IMG/VR virus record: IMGVR_UViG_3300005528_000219
Span: 1 to 22,358 of that record
From: a virus
DNA: 22,358 nucleotides
Direction: 5' to 3' (one strand)
A model generated the notes under the pieces. It made no database searches, had not been told where the DNA came from, and saw only the letters and a list, made by a program, of their open reading frames with translations. Below, in pieces: positions 5,403-10,727 of this stretch. Made by a program: the position numbers and the translations under genes. Each line of letters opens with the position of its first letter. Within the stretch, counting starts at the first letter, position 1.

Positions 5403-5494
5403 AGTGGGTTAGTTTAACGGTAAAACAGCGGATTTATATCCCGTGTGCAACAGATAATTGGCCAATATGGGTTCGACTCCCATACCCACTACCA
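5403..5494 (+). tRNA. Atypical tRNA, apparent anticodon TAT (Ile?)
   Basis: A 92-nt tRNA-like gene. Acceptor AGTGGGT/ACCCACT, A73, CCA, regular D-arm (GTTT/AAAC) and T-arm (ATGGG/CCCAT). The anticodon stem GCGGA/CCCGT has an A-C mismatch next to the loop TTTATAT, which gives TAT. The variable region is about 22 nt (GTGCAACAGATAATTGGCCAAT is split over 5439-5460) but makes no clear stem; a class I body with this insert is abnormal. Amino-acid identity is uncertain, and it may be non-functional or specialised. Confidence 0.65.
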
Positions 5495-5499
5495 GATAT

Positions 5500-5581
5500 G
5501 CCCCTGTGGACAAATTGGTAAAGTCACCTCTCTCAAACAGAGGAGTATGATATCTCCGTTCGAATCGGAGCAGGGGCACCA
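5500..5581 (+). tRNA. tRNA-Leu(CAA)
   Basis: Class II, 82 nt. Acceptor GCCCCTG/CAGGGGC, A73, CCA. Stem CCTCT/AGAGG with loop CTCAAAC (CAA). A consensus promoter starts 2 nt after its CCA. Confidence 0.94.
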
Positions 5582-5582
5582 G

Positions 5583-5611
5583 TTGACATGCAAGATTGTT
5601 TGTGGTATAAT
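5583..5611 (+). promoter_or_regulatory. Perfect-consensus sigma70 promoter inside the tRNA array
   Basis: TTGACA (5583-5588), exactly 17 nt, TATAAT (5606-5611): a full consensus match. The predicted start is near 5617-5619, only a few bases before tRNA-Leu(TAA) at 5621. The spacer shares a TGCAAGATT block and TATAATAGT with the promoter at 5960-5988, so the two look duplicated. Confidence 0.85.
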
Positions 5612-5620
5612 AGTGTTATT

Positions 5621-5703
5621 GCGAGTGTGGTGAAATTGGTAAACACAGGAGACTTAAAATCTCCCGCTTCGGCTTGTCGGTTCGAGTCCGACCATTCGCA
5701 CCA
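5621..5703 (+). tRNA. tRNA-Leu(TAA)
   Basis: Class II, 83 nt. Acceptor GCGAGTG/CATTCGC, A73, CCA. Stem GGAGA/TCTCC with loop CTTAAAA (TAA), reading the AT-rich TTA codon. First gene after the consensus promoter, with almost no 5' leader. Confidence 0.95.
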
Positions 5704-5704
5704 T

Positions 5705-5779
5705 ATCCCCATAGTATAATGGATAATACAGTAGTCTTCTAAACTACGAATAGAGGTTCGATTCCTCTTGGGGGTGCCA
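5705..5779 (+). tRNA. tRNA-Arg(TCT)
   Basis: Acceptor ATCCCCA/TGGGGGT, discriminator G, CCA. Stem GTAGT/ACTAC, loop CTTCTAA (TCT), reading AGA, the frequent Arg codon in these genes. Confidence 0.94.
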
Positions 5780-5786
5780 AAAATTT

Positions 5787-5863
<77 letters not shown>

Positions 5864-5868
5864 AATAT

Positions 5869-5943
5869 GCACAGGTGACTGAATGGTAAGGTAGCAGTCT
5901 GCAAAACTGATGTTCGTGGGTTCGATTCCCACCCTGTGCTCCA
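5869..5943 (+). tRNA. tRNA-Cys(GCA)
   Basis: Acceptor GCACAGG/CCTGTGC with U73, the CysRS identity base, then CCA. Loop CTGCAAA gives GCA. Confidence 0.94.
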
Positions 5944-5959
5944 AGTTGCAAAACAGTTG

Positions 5960-5988
5960 TTGTCTTGCAAGATTAGTTGTAGTATAAT
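5960..5988 (+). promoter_or_regulatory. sigma70-like promoter, twin of 5583
   Basis: TTGTCT (5960-5965), 17 nt, TATAAT (5983-5988). The spacer TGCAAGATTAGTTGTAG closely matches that of the promoter at 5583, and both continue TATAATAGT. Transcription should start near 5995 and run through the structured spacer into tRNA-Glu. Confidence 0.75.
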
Positions 5989-5994
5989 AGTTTA

Positions 5995-6120
5995 TTCAAA
6001 AGTCCTCTCTAAGTCGTGTGTGAATTCATACGCCTGAGGCAAGCGTGGCATAGGATGTTGCAATTCGCCTACACACCTCCCATGCAAGCAAGTTTGGTAG
6101 TTCTTGATAAAAACTGCCAC
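5995..6120 (+). ncRNA. Structured non-tRNA spacer RNA between promoter and tRNA-Glu
   Basis: About 125 nt transcribed from the promoter at 5960 before tRNA-Glu. It ends in a clear hairpin, GGTAGTT (6096-6102) with AACTGCC (6112-6118), and also has ACGC/GCGT and GTGTG/CACAC complements. Base composition is more balanced than in the AT-rich genes. A frame open from GTG 6016 runs on through tRNA-Glu, so coding is unlikely. A leader or stable small RNA is the best description; no known family is recognised. Confidence 0.4.
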
Positions 6121-6123
6121 TAT

Positions 6124-6198
6124 GCACGATTCGTCTATCGGTTAGGACACTGCCCTTTCACGGCAGGAAGAGGAGTTCGATTCTCCTATCGTGTACCA
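6124..6198 (+). tRNA. tRNA-Glu(TTC)
   Basis: Acceptor GCACGAT/ATCGTGT (first pair G-U), A73, CCA. Stem CTGCC/GGCAG with loop CTTTCAC (TTC). One nt separates it from tRNA-Tyr. Confidence 0.93.
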
Positions 6199-6199
6199 T

Positions 6200-6285
6200 G
6201 GGTTGTGAGAAGCATTGGTGACTTCAGCAGACTGTAAATCTGTCGCCTTATGGCATACGGGGTTCGATTCCCTGACAACCCACCA
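6200..6285 (+). tRNA. tRNA-Tyr(GTA)
   Basis: Class II, 86 nt, as expected for bacterial tRNA-Tyr. Acceptor GGGTTGT/ACAACCC, A73, CCA. Loop CTGTAAA gives GTA; the variable arm can pair. Confidence 0.95.
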
Positions 6286-6293
6286 GAATTTAA

Positions 6294-6370
6294 GGTGCGT
6301 TAGTTCAGTTGGTTAGAATACTTGCCTGTCACGCAAGTGGTCAGGGGTTCGAGTCCCCTACGCATCGCCA
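6294..6370 (+). tRNA. tRNA-Asp(GTC)
   Basis: Acceptor GGTGCGT/ACGCATC with one G-U pair, G73 (an AspRS identity base), CCA. Stem CTTGC/GCAAG with loop CTGTCAC (GTC). Confidence 0.95.
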
Positions 6371-6373
6371 GTT

Positions 6374-6447
6374 TGCGGAGTAGAGAAATGGTATCTCGAG
6401 AGTTTCATATGCTCTAGTTGATGGTTCGATTCCGTCCTCCGCTACCA
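6374..6447 (+). tRNA. tRNA-Met(CAT) with unpaired 1-72
   Basis: Acceptor TGCGGAG/CTCCGCT leaves a T-T mismatch at 1-72, a hallmark of bacterial initiator tRNA, but the anticodon stem AGAGT/GCTCT lacks the three G-C pairs of initiators. Loop TTCATAT gives CAT; A73, CCA. It could be initiator-like or an elongator with a frayed end. Confidence 0.85.
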
Positions 6448-6452
6448 AACGT

Positions 6453-6547
6453 GCCAGCGTTACTGGCTAGTGTGATCCGCACGACGAGAAGCAGATTGAC
6501 AACTGCAGGATGGTTCTCCCTTTGAATGGGGCATGAGTAAAATCATG
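6453..6547 (+). ncRNA. Hairpin-rich spacer upstream of the small ORF at 6533
   Basis: Three hairpins follow each other: GCCAG/CTGGC (6453-6467); GAGAAGCAG (6486-6494) with CTGC (6503-6506) and TTCTC (6514-6518) around a 7-nt bulge; and CATGA/TCATG (6532-6547), which would bury the ATG at 6533. It is clearly richer in G+C than the protein genes nearby. Possibly a structured leader; no known family. Confidence 0.35.
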
Positions 6548-6652
6548 GGTCGACCTAACCAGCGTTGGCAACACGAGAGTCCTTGTGATGGCGAGTGGGT
6601 GGAAGGCATGTGTGATGGAGAAACTGGTGCGATGTACACAATCCAGAAGTAA
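6533..6652 (+). CDS. Possible 39-aa small protein in the tRNA array
   Basis: ATG 6533 to TAA 6650-6652, beginning MSKIMGRPNQRW. It is hydrophilic, with two Trp, two Cys and a repeated 'CDGE' (residues 18-21 and 28-31). A GGGG run 2-5 nt before the ATG is badly spaced as an SD and the ATG sits in a hairpin. Base composition differs from neighbouring genes. It may be a real small gene or chance coding in a structured RNA. Confidence 0.3.
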   Translation: MSKIMGRPNQRWQHESPCDGEWVEGMCDGETGAMYTIQK

Positions 6653-6659
6653 ACTGATG

Positions 6660-6668
6660 TGCTATAAT
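6660..6668 (+). promoter_or_regulatory. Candidate extended -10 promoter before tRNA-Leu(TAG)
   Basis: TGCTATAAT: a perfect TATAAT (6663-6668) with the TGn extension, and no good -35 box 17 nt upstream. The predicted start near 6675 leaves about an 18-nt leader before tRNA-Leu at 6693. Confidence 0.5.
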
Positions 6669-6692
6669 TACCACGATCACAAGGAAGCATTT

Positions 6693-6775
6693 GCCCTGAT
6701 GGTGGAATTGGTAGACACGCTGGTCTTAGAAGCCAGTGCTTAGGCGTGAGAGTTCGAGTCTCTCTTGGGGCACCA
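6693..6775 (+). tRNA. tRNA-Leu(TAG)
   Basis: Class II, 83 nt. Acceptor GCCCTGA/TTGGGGC with two G-U pairs, A73, CCA. Stem CTGGT/GCCAG with loop CTTAGAA (TAG), reading CTN. Its CCA is the first part of a long inverted repeat. Confidence 0.94.
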
Positions 6776-6885
6776 TAATGAAATAGATTAACGAGAGCAT
6801 CATACTCCTGCCAGAGAAGTATGCTCAAGTCGGTTGGCAGACTGAGCGGATACTATATTATCCCGTTTAGTCTATTTCATTATGG
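6773..6885 (+). ncRNA. Structured spacer RNA bounded by a perfect 15-bp inverted repeat
   Basis: CCATAATGAAATAGA (6773-6787) and TCTATTTCATTATGG (6871-6885) are perfect complements. The left arm starts with the CCA of tRNA-Leu and the right arm ends on the first two bases of tRNA-Met. Inside, GAGC...ATACT (6795-6806) pairs with AGTATGCTC (6818-6826); its loop has CTGCCA (6808-6813), complementary to TGGCAG (6835-6840), a possible pseudoknot. A third hairpin uses 6840-6852 with 6859-6872 (13 bp, one bulge). No known RNA family is recognised. Confidence 0.65.
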
Positions 6886-6958
6886 TGATGTAGTTCAGTG
6901 GTAGAACATCTGCTTCATACGCAGTCGGTCGGTGGCTCGATTCCACCCATCACCACCA
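6884..6958 (+). tRNA. tRNA-Met(CAT), elongator-like
   Basis: Acceptor GGTGATG/CATCACC, A73, CCA. Loop TTCATAC gives CAT. The fully paired acceptor suggests an elongator. Its first two bases also belong to the inverted repeat of the upstream spacer. Confidence 0.92.
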
Positions 6959-6966
6959 GATAAGTA
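6959..6966 (+). promoter_or_regulatory. Candidate late promoter (GATAAGTA)
   Basis: GATAAGTA directly follows the tRNA-Met CCA and lies 11 nt before tRNA-Asn. It is one base from nATAAATA. Low-specificity motif. Confidence 0.3.
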
Positions 6967-6977
6967 GTAAAGAGTAT

Positions 6978-7052
6978 TCCGAGATAGCACAGCGGTAGTG
7001 CAGTTGACTGTTAATCAATTGGTCGTAGGTTCGATCCCTACTCTCGGAGCCA
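6978..7052 (+). tRNA. tRNA-Asn(GTT)
   Basis: Acceptor TCCGAGA/TCTCGGA, G73 (AsnRS identity), CCA. Stem GTTGA/TCAAT, loop CTGTTAA (GTT). Confidence 0.95.
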
Positions 7053-7057
7053 AATTT

Positions 7058-7131
7058 GCCCCATTAGCATGAAGGTCGTGCAGTCGCCTTGTAAGCGACA
7101 GGTGATAGTTCAATTCTGTCATGGGGCACCA
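7058..7131 (+). tRNA. tRNA-Thr(TGT)
   Basis: Acceptor GCCCCAT/ATGGGGC with the G1-C72, C2-G71 pairs used by ThrRS; A73, CCA. Stem GTCGC/GCGAC, loop CTTGTAA (TGT). Confidence 0.95.
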
Positions 7132-7138
7132 GTTTTAT

Positions 7139-7216
7139 CCGAGTGTAGCGCAGTCTGGTTAGCGCATCTGCTTTGGGAGCAGAGGGTCGTAGGTTCGAAT
7201 CCTACTACTCGGACCA
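7139..7216 (+). tRNA. tRNA-Pro(TGG)
   Basis: Acceptor CCGAGTG/TACTCGG, A73, CCA. Stem TCTGC/GCAGA with loop TTTGGGA (TGG), with G37 as is usual for Pro. The D-arm 'GCGCAGTCTGGTTAGCGC' is Pro-like. Confidence 0.95.
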
Positions 7217-7221
7217 AAATT

Positions 7222-7297
7222 GCTCCAGTAACTCAGCTGGTAGAGTAACTGATTAGTAATCAGTAAGTCGGGAGTTCGAATCTCTCCTGGAGCACCA
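7222..7297 (+). tRNA. tRNA-Thr(AGT)
   Basis: Acceptor GCTCCAG/CTGGAGC keeps G1-C72 and C2-G71, A73, CCA. Stem ACTGA/TCAGT with loop TTAGTAA gives AGT. An A34 Thr tRNA is rare in bacteria and is not a standard TadA substrate, so it may read ACT directly. Confidence 0.88.
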
Positions 7298-7314
7298 TGA
7301 TAAGGAAAACTAAA

Positions 7315-7512
7315 ATGTCAGACAATACACCTTTAACATTTAAAGAACAGTGGGAACAAAAGAAACTACTTAAACGTGTTAAGAAGAAAGCGAAGAAAAA
7401 TCTTCAAGCACAAGGATTTGGCAGAAGGGAAGCAACGAAACAAGTAAATGCTGCTTTAAATAGAATCTCTTCTAACAAACCTATTAAACGTGCAGCAGGT
7501 AGAGGTGGATAA
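7315..7512 (+). CDS. Small basic phage protein, 65 aa
   Basis: I chose ATG 7315 (MSDNTPLTF), which has an AAGGAAAA SD, over the ATG at 7297 that lies in the CCA of tRNA-Thr. The protein is strongly basic: two Lys clusters (KKLLKRVKKKAKK near residues 15-27) and a 'KRAAGRGG' tail, so it may bind nucleic acid. No family recognised. The stop overlaps the next start by one base. It is the first protein gene after a run of 16 uninterrupted tRNAs. Confidence 0.75.
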   Translation: MSDNTPLTFKEQWEQKKLLKRVKKKAKKNLQAQGFGRREATKQVNAALNRISSNKPIKRAAGRGG

Positions 7513-7736
7513 TGAGTGATGGTGGTAAAGGTAGCAAGCCAAGACCATTTTCAGTTGATCAAAAAACTTTTGATAATAACTGGGATGCTATTTTTGGTAA
7601 GAAAATAGATAATACAGGTGTGTTAAAAAATGAGTATCAAGATATTTTGTCAACAGAAGATTGTTTTGAAATCGAAGACAGAATCACTAGATATAATGAA
7701 GAAACTCAAGAAGTAAAGAAAGTAGTATCTCGATAG
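7512..7736 (+). CDS. Conserved small phage protein, 74 aa
   Basis: Begins MSDGGKGSKPRPFSVDQ; the 'KGSxPRPFSVDQxTFDxNWDxIFG' block recurs in aquatic phages (from memory; function unknown). Hydrophilic, no cysteine pair motif, no membrane segment. It is coupled to the gene before it (shared base at 7512). Its last 10 bases (7727-7736) overlap the 5' acceptor strand of tRNA-Trp, so the final codons are constrained by tRNA structure. Confidence 0.8.
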   Translation: MSDGGKGSKPRPFSVDQKTFDNNWDAIFGKKIDNTGVLKNEYQDILSTEDCFEIEDRITRYNEETQEVKKVVSR

Positions 7737-7800
7737 TGTAATGGCAGCATATCTGTCTCCAAAACAGCAGGTGGGGGTTCAAGTCCCTCTCGGGATGCCA
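7727..7800 (+). tRNA. tRNA-Trp(CCA)
   Basis: Acceptor ATCTCGA/TCGGGAT, G73 (TrpRS identity), CCA encoded. Loop CTCCAAA gives CCA. The 5' end overlaps the preceding protein gene by 10 nt, so cutting out the tRNA destroys that mRNA's 3' end. Confidence 0.93.
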
Positions 7801-7809
7801 GAAAATAAA

Positions 7810-8052
7810 ATGGAAACACTTGAACAATATATTCTATTAGAGAATAGATACCCACATGTCGCAAAGAATATCAAATTATTCTGGGGATCTAGTTATCTTC
7901 CAGATTACATAACGAATCTTATGCTTGATACAAGAAATGGAAAAAGAAAAGGATTTCCACCAGATGATGCGAAAGCATTGACAGACTTACTAAAAATACA
8001 TGATGATGTGTATCCAAGATACATAAAATATGAAATATGGGATAACGAATAA
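7810..8052 (+). CDS. Hypothetical protein, 80 aa
   Basis: Start ATG 7810 (METLEQYILLENRYPHVAK) was chosen because upstream in-frame codons lie in tRNA-Trp. The ATG at 7795 is also in frame but inside the tRNA. The protein is a soluble alpha-type sequence: 'KNIKLFWGSSYLPDYITNLMLDTRNGKRKGFP' in the middle, acidic 'PDDAKALTDLLKIHDDVYP' near the end. It resembles small conserved proteins of T4-like phages but I cannot name the family. tRNA-Gly(GCC) starts 2 nt after the stop. Confidence 0.75.
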   Translation: METLEQYILLENRYPHVAKNIKLFWGSSYLPDYITNLMLDTRNGKRKGFPPDDAKALTDLLKIHDDVYPRYIKYEIWDNE

Positions 8053-8053
8053 T

Positions 8054-8129
8054 GCGGGTGTAATTCAGTTGGTAGAATGTTTGCTTGCCAAGCAAAATGT
8101 CACGAGTTCGAGTCTCGTTACCCGCTCCA
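8054..8129 (+). tRNA. tRNA-Gly(GCC)
   Basis: Acceptor GCGGGTG/TACCCGC, U73 (GlyRS identity in bacteria), CCA. Stem TTTGC/GCAAA with loop TTGCCAA (GCC). It begins one base after the upstream stop codon. Confidence 0.95.
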
Positions 8130-8161
8130 AATAATTAACAAAAAGAAAGTGAGCATTTATC

Positions 8162-8644
8162 ATGAAACCTATCGATATCGATGAAGTTAAAACATTCATC
8201 GAGGCGCAGAGTCCCGAGACAAAGATCTACATTGGTGGAGACTCAGAACGATTCTTGATAGGTAAAGATTGGTATGCTGACTACACACTTGCCATCGTTG
8301 TTCATATCGATGGTAAACATGGATGTAAAATCTTTGGAGAAGTTCATCGTGAACGTGACTATGATCAAAAGAGAGATCGTCCTCGTATGCGTTTGATGAA
8401 TGAGGTTTACAAAATCGCAGAGTTATATCTTAAGATGCAAGATGTGCTAGAAAGTCGCAATGTTGAAGTTCATTTGGATATTAATCCAGATGAGAAGTAT
8501 GGAAGTTCTTGTGTAGTACAAGAGGCAGTTGGTTATATTCGTGGTATGTGTAATGTTGTGCCAATGGTTAAACCAAGAGCATTCGCTGCGTCATATTGTG
8601 CAGATAGATTAAAACATATTATGGCAGAAAGAAAAGTTGCATAA
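8162..8644 (+). CDS. DUF458 / YkuK-type RNase H-like protein
   Basis: A 160-residue protein of the predicted RNase H-like DUF458 family (B. subtilis YkuK). Visible signatures: 'IYIGGDS' at residues 22-28 with the first acidic residue D27, 'IVVHIDGKHGC' near 45-55, 'VEVHLDINPDEKYGSS' near 100-115, and 'AFAASYCADRLKH' at the end. Asp residues on these strands would form the metal site. Substrate unknown; an RNA or RNA-DNA nuclease role is inferred from fold only. AAAGAAAG provides a weak SD. The stop overlaps the glycosyltransferase start. The position after tRNA genes might hint at RNA turnover. Confidence 0.82.
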   Translation: MKPIDIDEVKTFIEAQSPETKIYIGGDSERFLIGKDWYADYTLAIVVHIDGKHGCKIFGEVHRERDYDQKRDRPRMRLMNEVYKIAELYLKMQDVLESRNVEVHLDINPDEKYGSSCVVQEAVGYIRGMCNVVPMVKPRAFAASYCADRLKHIMAERKVA

Positions 8645-9501
8645 TGATTCCAAAAATAATTCATCAGATAATGCCACGAGACAAATCAAAGTGGCATCCA
8701 ATCTGGAAAAGATGTCATCCATCTTGGAAAGTTCAGTTTCTTGACGATGAATTTGAGTACAAGATTTGGTATGATGATGAATTACATAAAATTATAGAGG
8801 AGTCTTATCCACAATATCTGGAAATGTTCAATGCATTTCCAAGACACATTCTTAAAATTGATTTTGCTCGATTTTGTATTCTGCATAAGTACGGAGGTAT
8901 CTATGCAGATTTAGACATTTATTGCTATAAGAATTTTTATAAACATCTAAAAGATTTTGATGTTTATCTAATTGGTTCTGCTGTTCCACAAGACAGATCT
9001 GTAGAAAATGCATTGATGATATCGAAACCGAATTGTAGTTTCTTTGTAGAGTGTATGGAAGAAACTAAAAAACAATTTCTAAATTTTAAAAATGATATAG
9101 ATTTTTCAAAACATTTAAACATAACAGAATTTGATCATAAAGCATATACTAGTTTTATCGGTAACACAACTGGTATTTACATGGTATCCAATATCTATGA
9201 GAAATTAAAAAATAATCCTAGTTTGAAGATTGGAATTTTAAATTCCATGCTGTTTCAACCACCACCATCATACTATGACACAAACTTAATGACTAAACAT
9301 ATGTGTAGTAATTGGTGGGGAAATGAAGAGATAGAATTAGCAGAGCATTTGTTTGAGACTAAATACGATGATGTGGAAGCAAAAACCAGAGATGATTTCG
9401 TCGGAGTTTTCTATTCTAGAGGTAAATTAGAAGGATTAGTGTCAATAGAAGATTTTGATTTTTACACCAATTATTATATTGAAGAGGTAACAGATGACTG
9501 A
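8644..9501 (+). CDS. GT32-type glycosyltransferase (Gly_transf_sug / OCH1-like)
   Basis: A 285-residue sugar-nucleotide glycosyltransferase. The N-terminus 'IPKIIHQIMP' is the typical GT32 start. The core 'KIDFARFCILHKYGGIYADLD' at residues 71-91 holds the DxD metal/UDP-sugar site D89-x-D91. A later 'NALMISKPNCSFF' and 'TGIYMVSNIYEKL' match the acceptor side of the fold, and 'HMCSNWW' near residue 220 fits the conserved His region. No signal peptide or membrane segment. Phage GT32 enzymes may decorate virion proteins, host glycans or modified DNA; the target is not visible. Coupled by overlaps to DUF458 and the cupin. Confidence 0.87.
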   Translation: MIPKIIHQIMPRDKSKWHPIWKRCHPSWKVQFLDDEFEYKIWYDDELHKIIEESYPQYLEMFNAFPRHILKIDFARFCILHKYGGIYADLDIYCYKNFYKHLKDFDVYLIGSAVPQDRSVENALMISKPNCSFFVECMEETKKQFLNFKNDIDFSKHLNITEFDHKAYTSFIGNTTGIYMVSNIYEKLKNNPSLKIGILNSMLFQPPPSYYDTNLMTKHMCSNWWGNEEIELAEHLFETKYDDVEAKTRDDFVGVFYSRGKLEGLVSIEDFDFYTNYYIEEVTDD

Positions 9502-9946
9502 ACCCAATCGCCCAGAAGTAAAGATTTTAGCAGTTAGTAACGTATATACTCGATTGATGCATTTTAAGAAAAAAGGTGATTTTGAGTTGGGGCATTATCA
9601 TACTTACGACCACGGAACATTGTTGTCTTCTGGTAAACTACTGGTAGAAATGTTCGATAAGGAAAACAATTTAGTTGGAGCTAAAGAATTTACTGCACCA
9701 AGTTTTATTATGGTGAAGAAAAACAATACTCATAAATTAACAGCACTAGAGGATAATACTATCGCTGGATGTATCCATGCTCTTAGAACTATTGATGACG
9801 AGATCGTAGATCCAGAATTTATTATTGAAGAAACTGAATTGGCTGACGATATTAGAGTGACACCACATTTACCTAGAATAGCTGATGTGTATAAAGATAA
9901 AGGTATTGAGTTTGTTCCCTTAACTAAAATGAAATCTGATGAATAA
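9494..9946 (+). CDS. Cupin-fold protein
   Basis: A 150-residue single-domain cupin. The metal motif 1 is visible as H34-x-H36-x3-H40 with the following Gly/Leu strand, and motif 2 supplies H80 after 'FIMVKKNNTH'. The fold suits small-molecule binding, isomerisation or dioxygenation. Position between a glycosyltransferase and a 2OG oxygenase suggests a shared modification pathway, possibly sugar-related. Overlaps both neighbours by 8 nt, so all three are translated together. Confidence 0.78.
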   Translation: MTEPNRPEVKILAVSNVYTRLMHFKKKGDFELGHYHTYDHGTLLSSGKLLVEMFDKENNLVGAKEFTAPSFIMVKKNNTHKLTALEDNTIAGCIHALRTIDDEIVDPEFIIEETELADDIRVTPHLPRIADVYKDKGIEFVPLTKMKSDE

Positions 9947-10616
9947 TATATTAGCATTCAAAAGTTTTTCTCCATTTTTACCTGAGATAGAAATACCTGT
10001 TTACATTTCTACATTAGAAGAAAAATATTTAGAAAAACTTTTACAATTTTGTTTGAATAAAATTCCTAGTATATTTAAAGAAACTGATGAGAATTTAATA
10101 CCACCTGGAAAAACATCTCCTCCACCTGCTCATTGGTTAACTAATAGAGGTTGGCAATACAATATTCTTGATAATCAAGACGAATCAATTGTTTATTTAA
10201 AACAACACATATTAAAATCTTATCATGAGTATTGTGAAGATAATGATGTTACACCAGAAAAAATTTATGCGCATGGATGGTTAAATGAATGTCCTACTGG
10301 AACAAAAATTCACCCTCATAATCATGAACATGTTTTAGACGGAAATAATCCTCTGGAACTTTCTTATCTTTCTGGAAATGTTTGCATTCGTACTAAAAAT
10401 ACTGTGACTAATTTTAAAAGTCCATTTGTAAATATGTGGGCTCCGATTAACAATGAGAGTGGAAAGGTATATATTTTCCCATCTTATGTGACACATTCGA
10501 CTTCAGAGAATAACGAAGAAGAAACAAGGATCACTTTAGCGTTCGACTTAATAACAGAATACATATATAACCTAAATTCGGATCATTATAATGGCACTTT
10601 TTGCGAGTTAAAATAA
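9939..10616 (+). CDS. 2OG-Fe(II) oxygenase (2OG-FeII_Oxy_5-like)
   Basis: A 225-residue protein with the pattern of the phage 2OG-FeII_Oxy_5 family: 'AHGWLNECPTGTKIHPHNHEH' at residues 111-131 with candidate iron ligands in H125-P-H127-x-H129, 'YLSGNVCIRT' near 143-152, 'VYIFPSYVTHST' with distal ligand H186, and R197 in 'ETRITLAFDL' for 2-oxoglutarate. The exact ligand set (His replacing Asp) cannot be fixed by eye. Such genes are frequent in T4-like marine phages with unknown substrates. It overlaps the cupin gene by 8 nt and ends just before a late-promoter-like motif and tRNA-Gly(TCC). Confidence 0.8.
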   Translation: MNNILAFKSFSPFLPEIEIPVYISTLEEKYLEKLLQFCLNKIPSIFKETDENLIPPGKTSPPPAHWLTNRGWQYNILDNQDESIVYLKQHILKSYHEYCEDNDVTPEKIYAHGWLNECPTGTKIHPHNHEHVLDGNNPLELSYLSGNVCIRTKNTVTNFKSPFVNMWAPINNESGKVYIFPSYVTHSTSENNEEETRITLAFDLITEYIYNLNSDHYNGTFCELK

Positions 10617-10618
10617 TA

Positions 10619-10626
10619 GATAAATA
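10619..10626 (+). promoter_or_regulatory. Candidate T4-type late promoter (GATAAATA)
   Basis: GATAAATA fits nATAAATA exactly. Transcription would start near 10631-10633, i.e. at or just inside the first bases of tRNA-Gly(TCC), so its product would be a late mRNA for 10728 rather than intact tRNA. It marks the start of probable late genes. Confidence 0.55.
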
Positions 10627-10629
10627 TAT

Positions 10630-10705
10630 GCGGATATGGTGTTAACGGTAGCATGACTGCCTTCCAAGCAGACGGAGAGGAGTTCGAATCTCCCTATCCG
10701 CTCCA
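10630..10705 (+). tRNA. tRNA-Gly(TCC)
   Basis: Acceptor GCGGATA/TATCCGC, U73, CCA. Stem ACTGC/GCAGA with loop CTTCCAA (TCC), reading GGA, very common in the glycine-rich gene downstream. Last and most isolated tRNA of the set. Confidence 0.95.
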
Positions 10706-10727
10706 ATCATAAATCAAGGAGAAAGTA

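Noticed and set aside
5709-5726. TATAAT-like bases in tRNA-Arg(TCT)
   Set aside because: They form the D-arm of the tRNA and have no -35 partner.
6016-6237. Forward open frame from GTG 6016, whose first 37 codons use 19 amino acids
   Set aside because: It runs through all of tRNA-Glu into tRNA-Tyr and has no SD, so I treat the region as RNA rather than a gene.
6460-6828. Reverse-strand open frame across tRNA-Leu(TAG)
   Set aside because: Contains a false tRNA translation and opposes the direction of every gene and promoter nearby.
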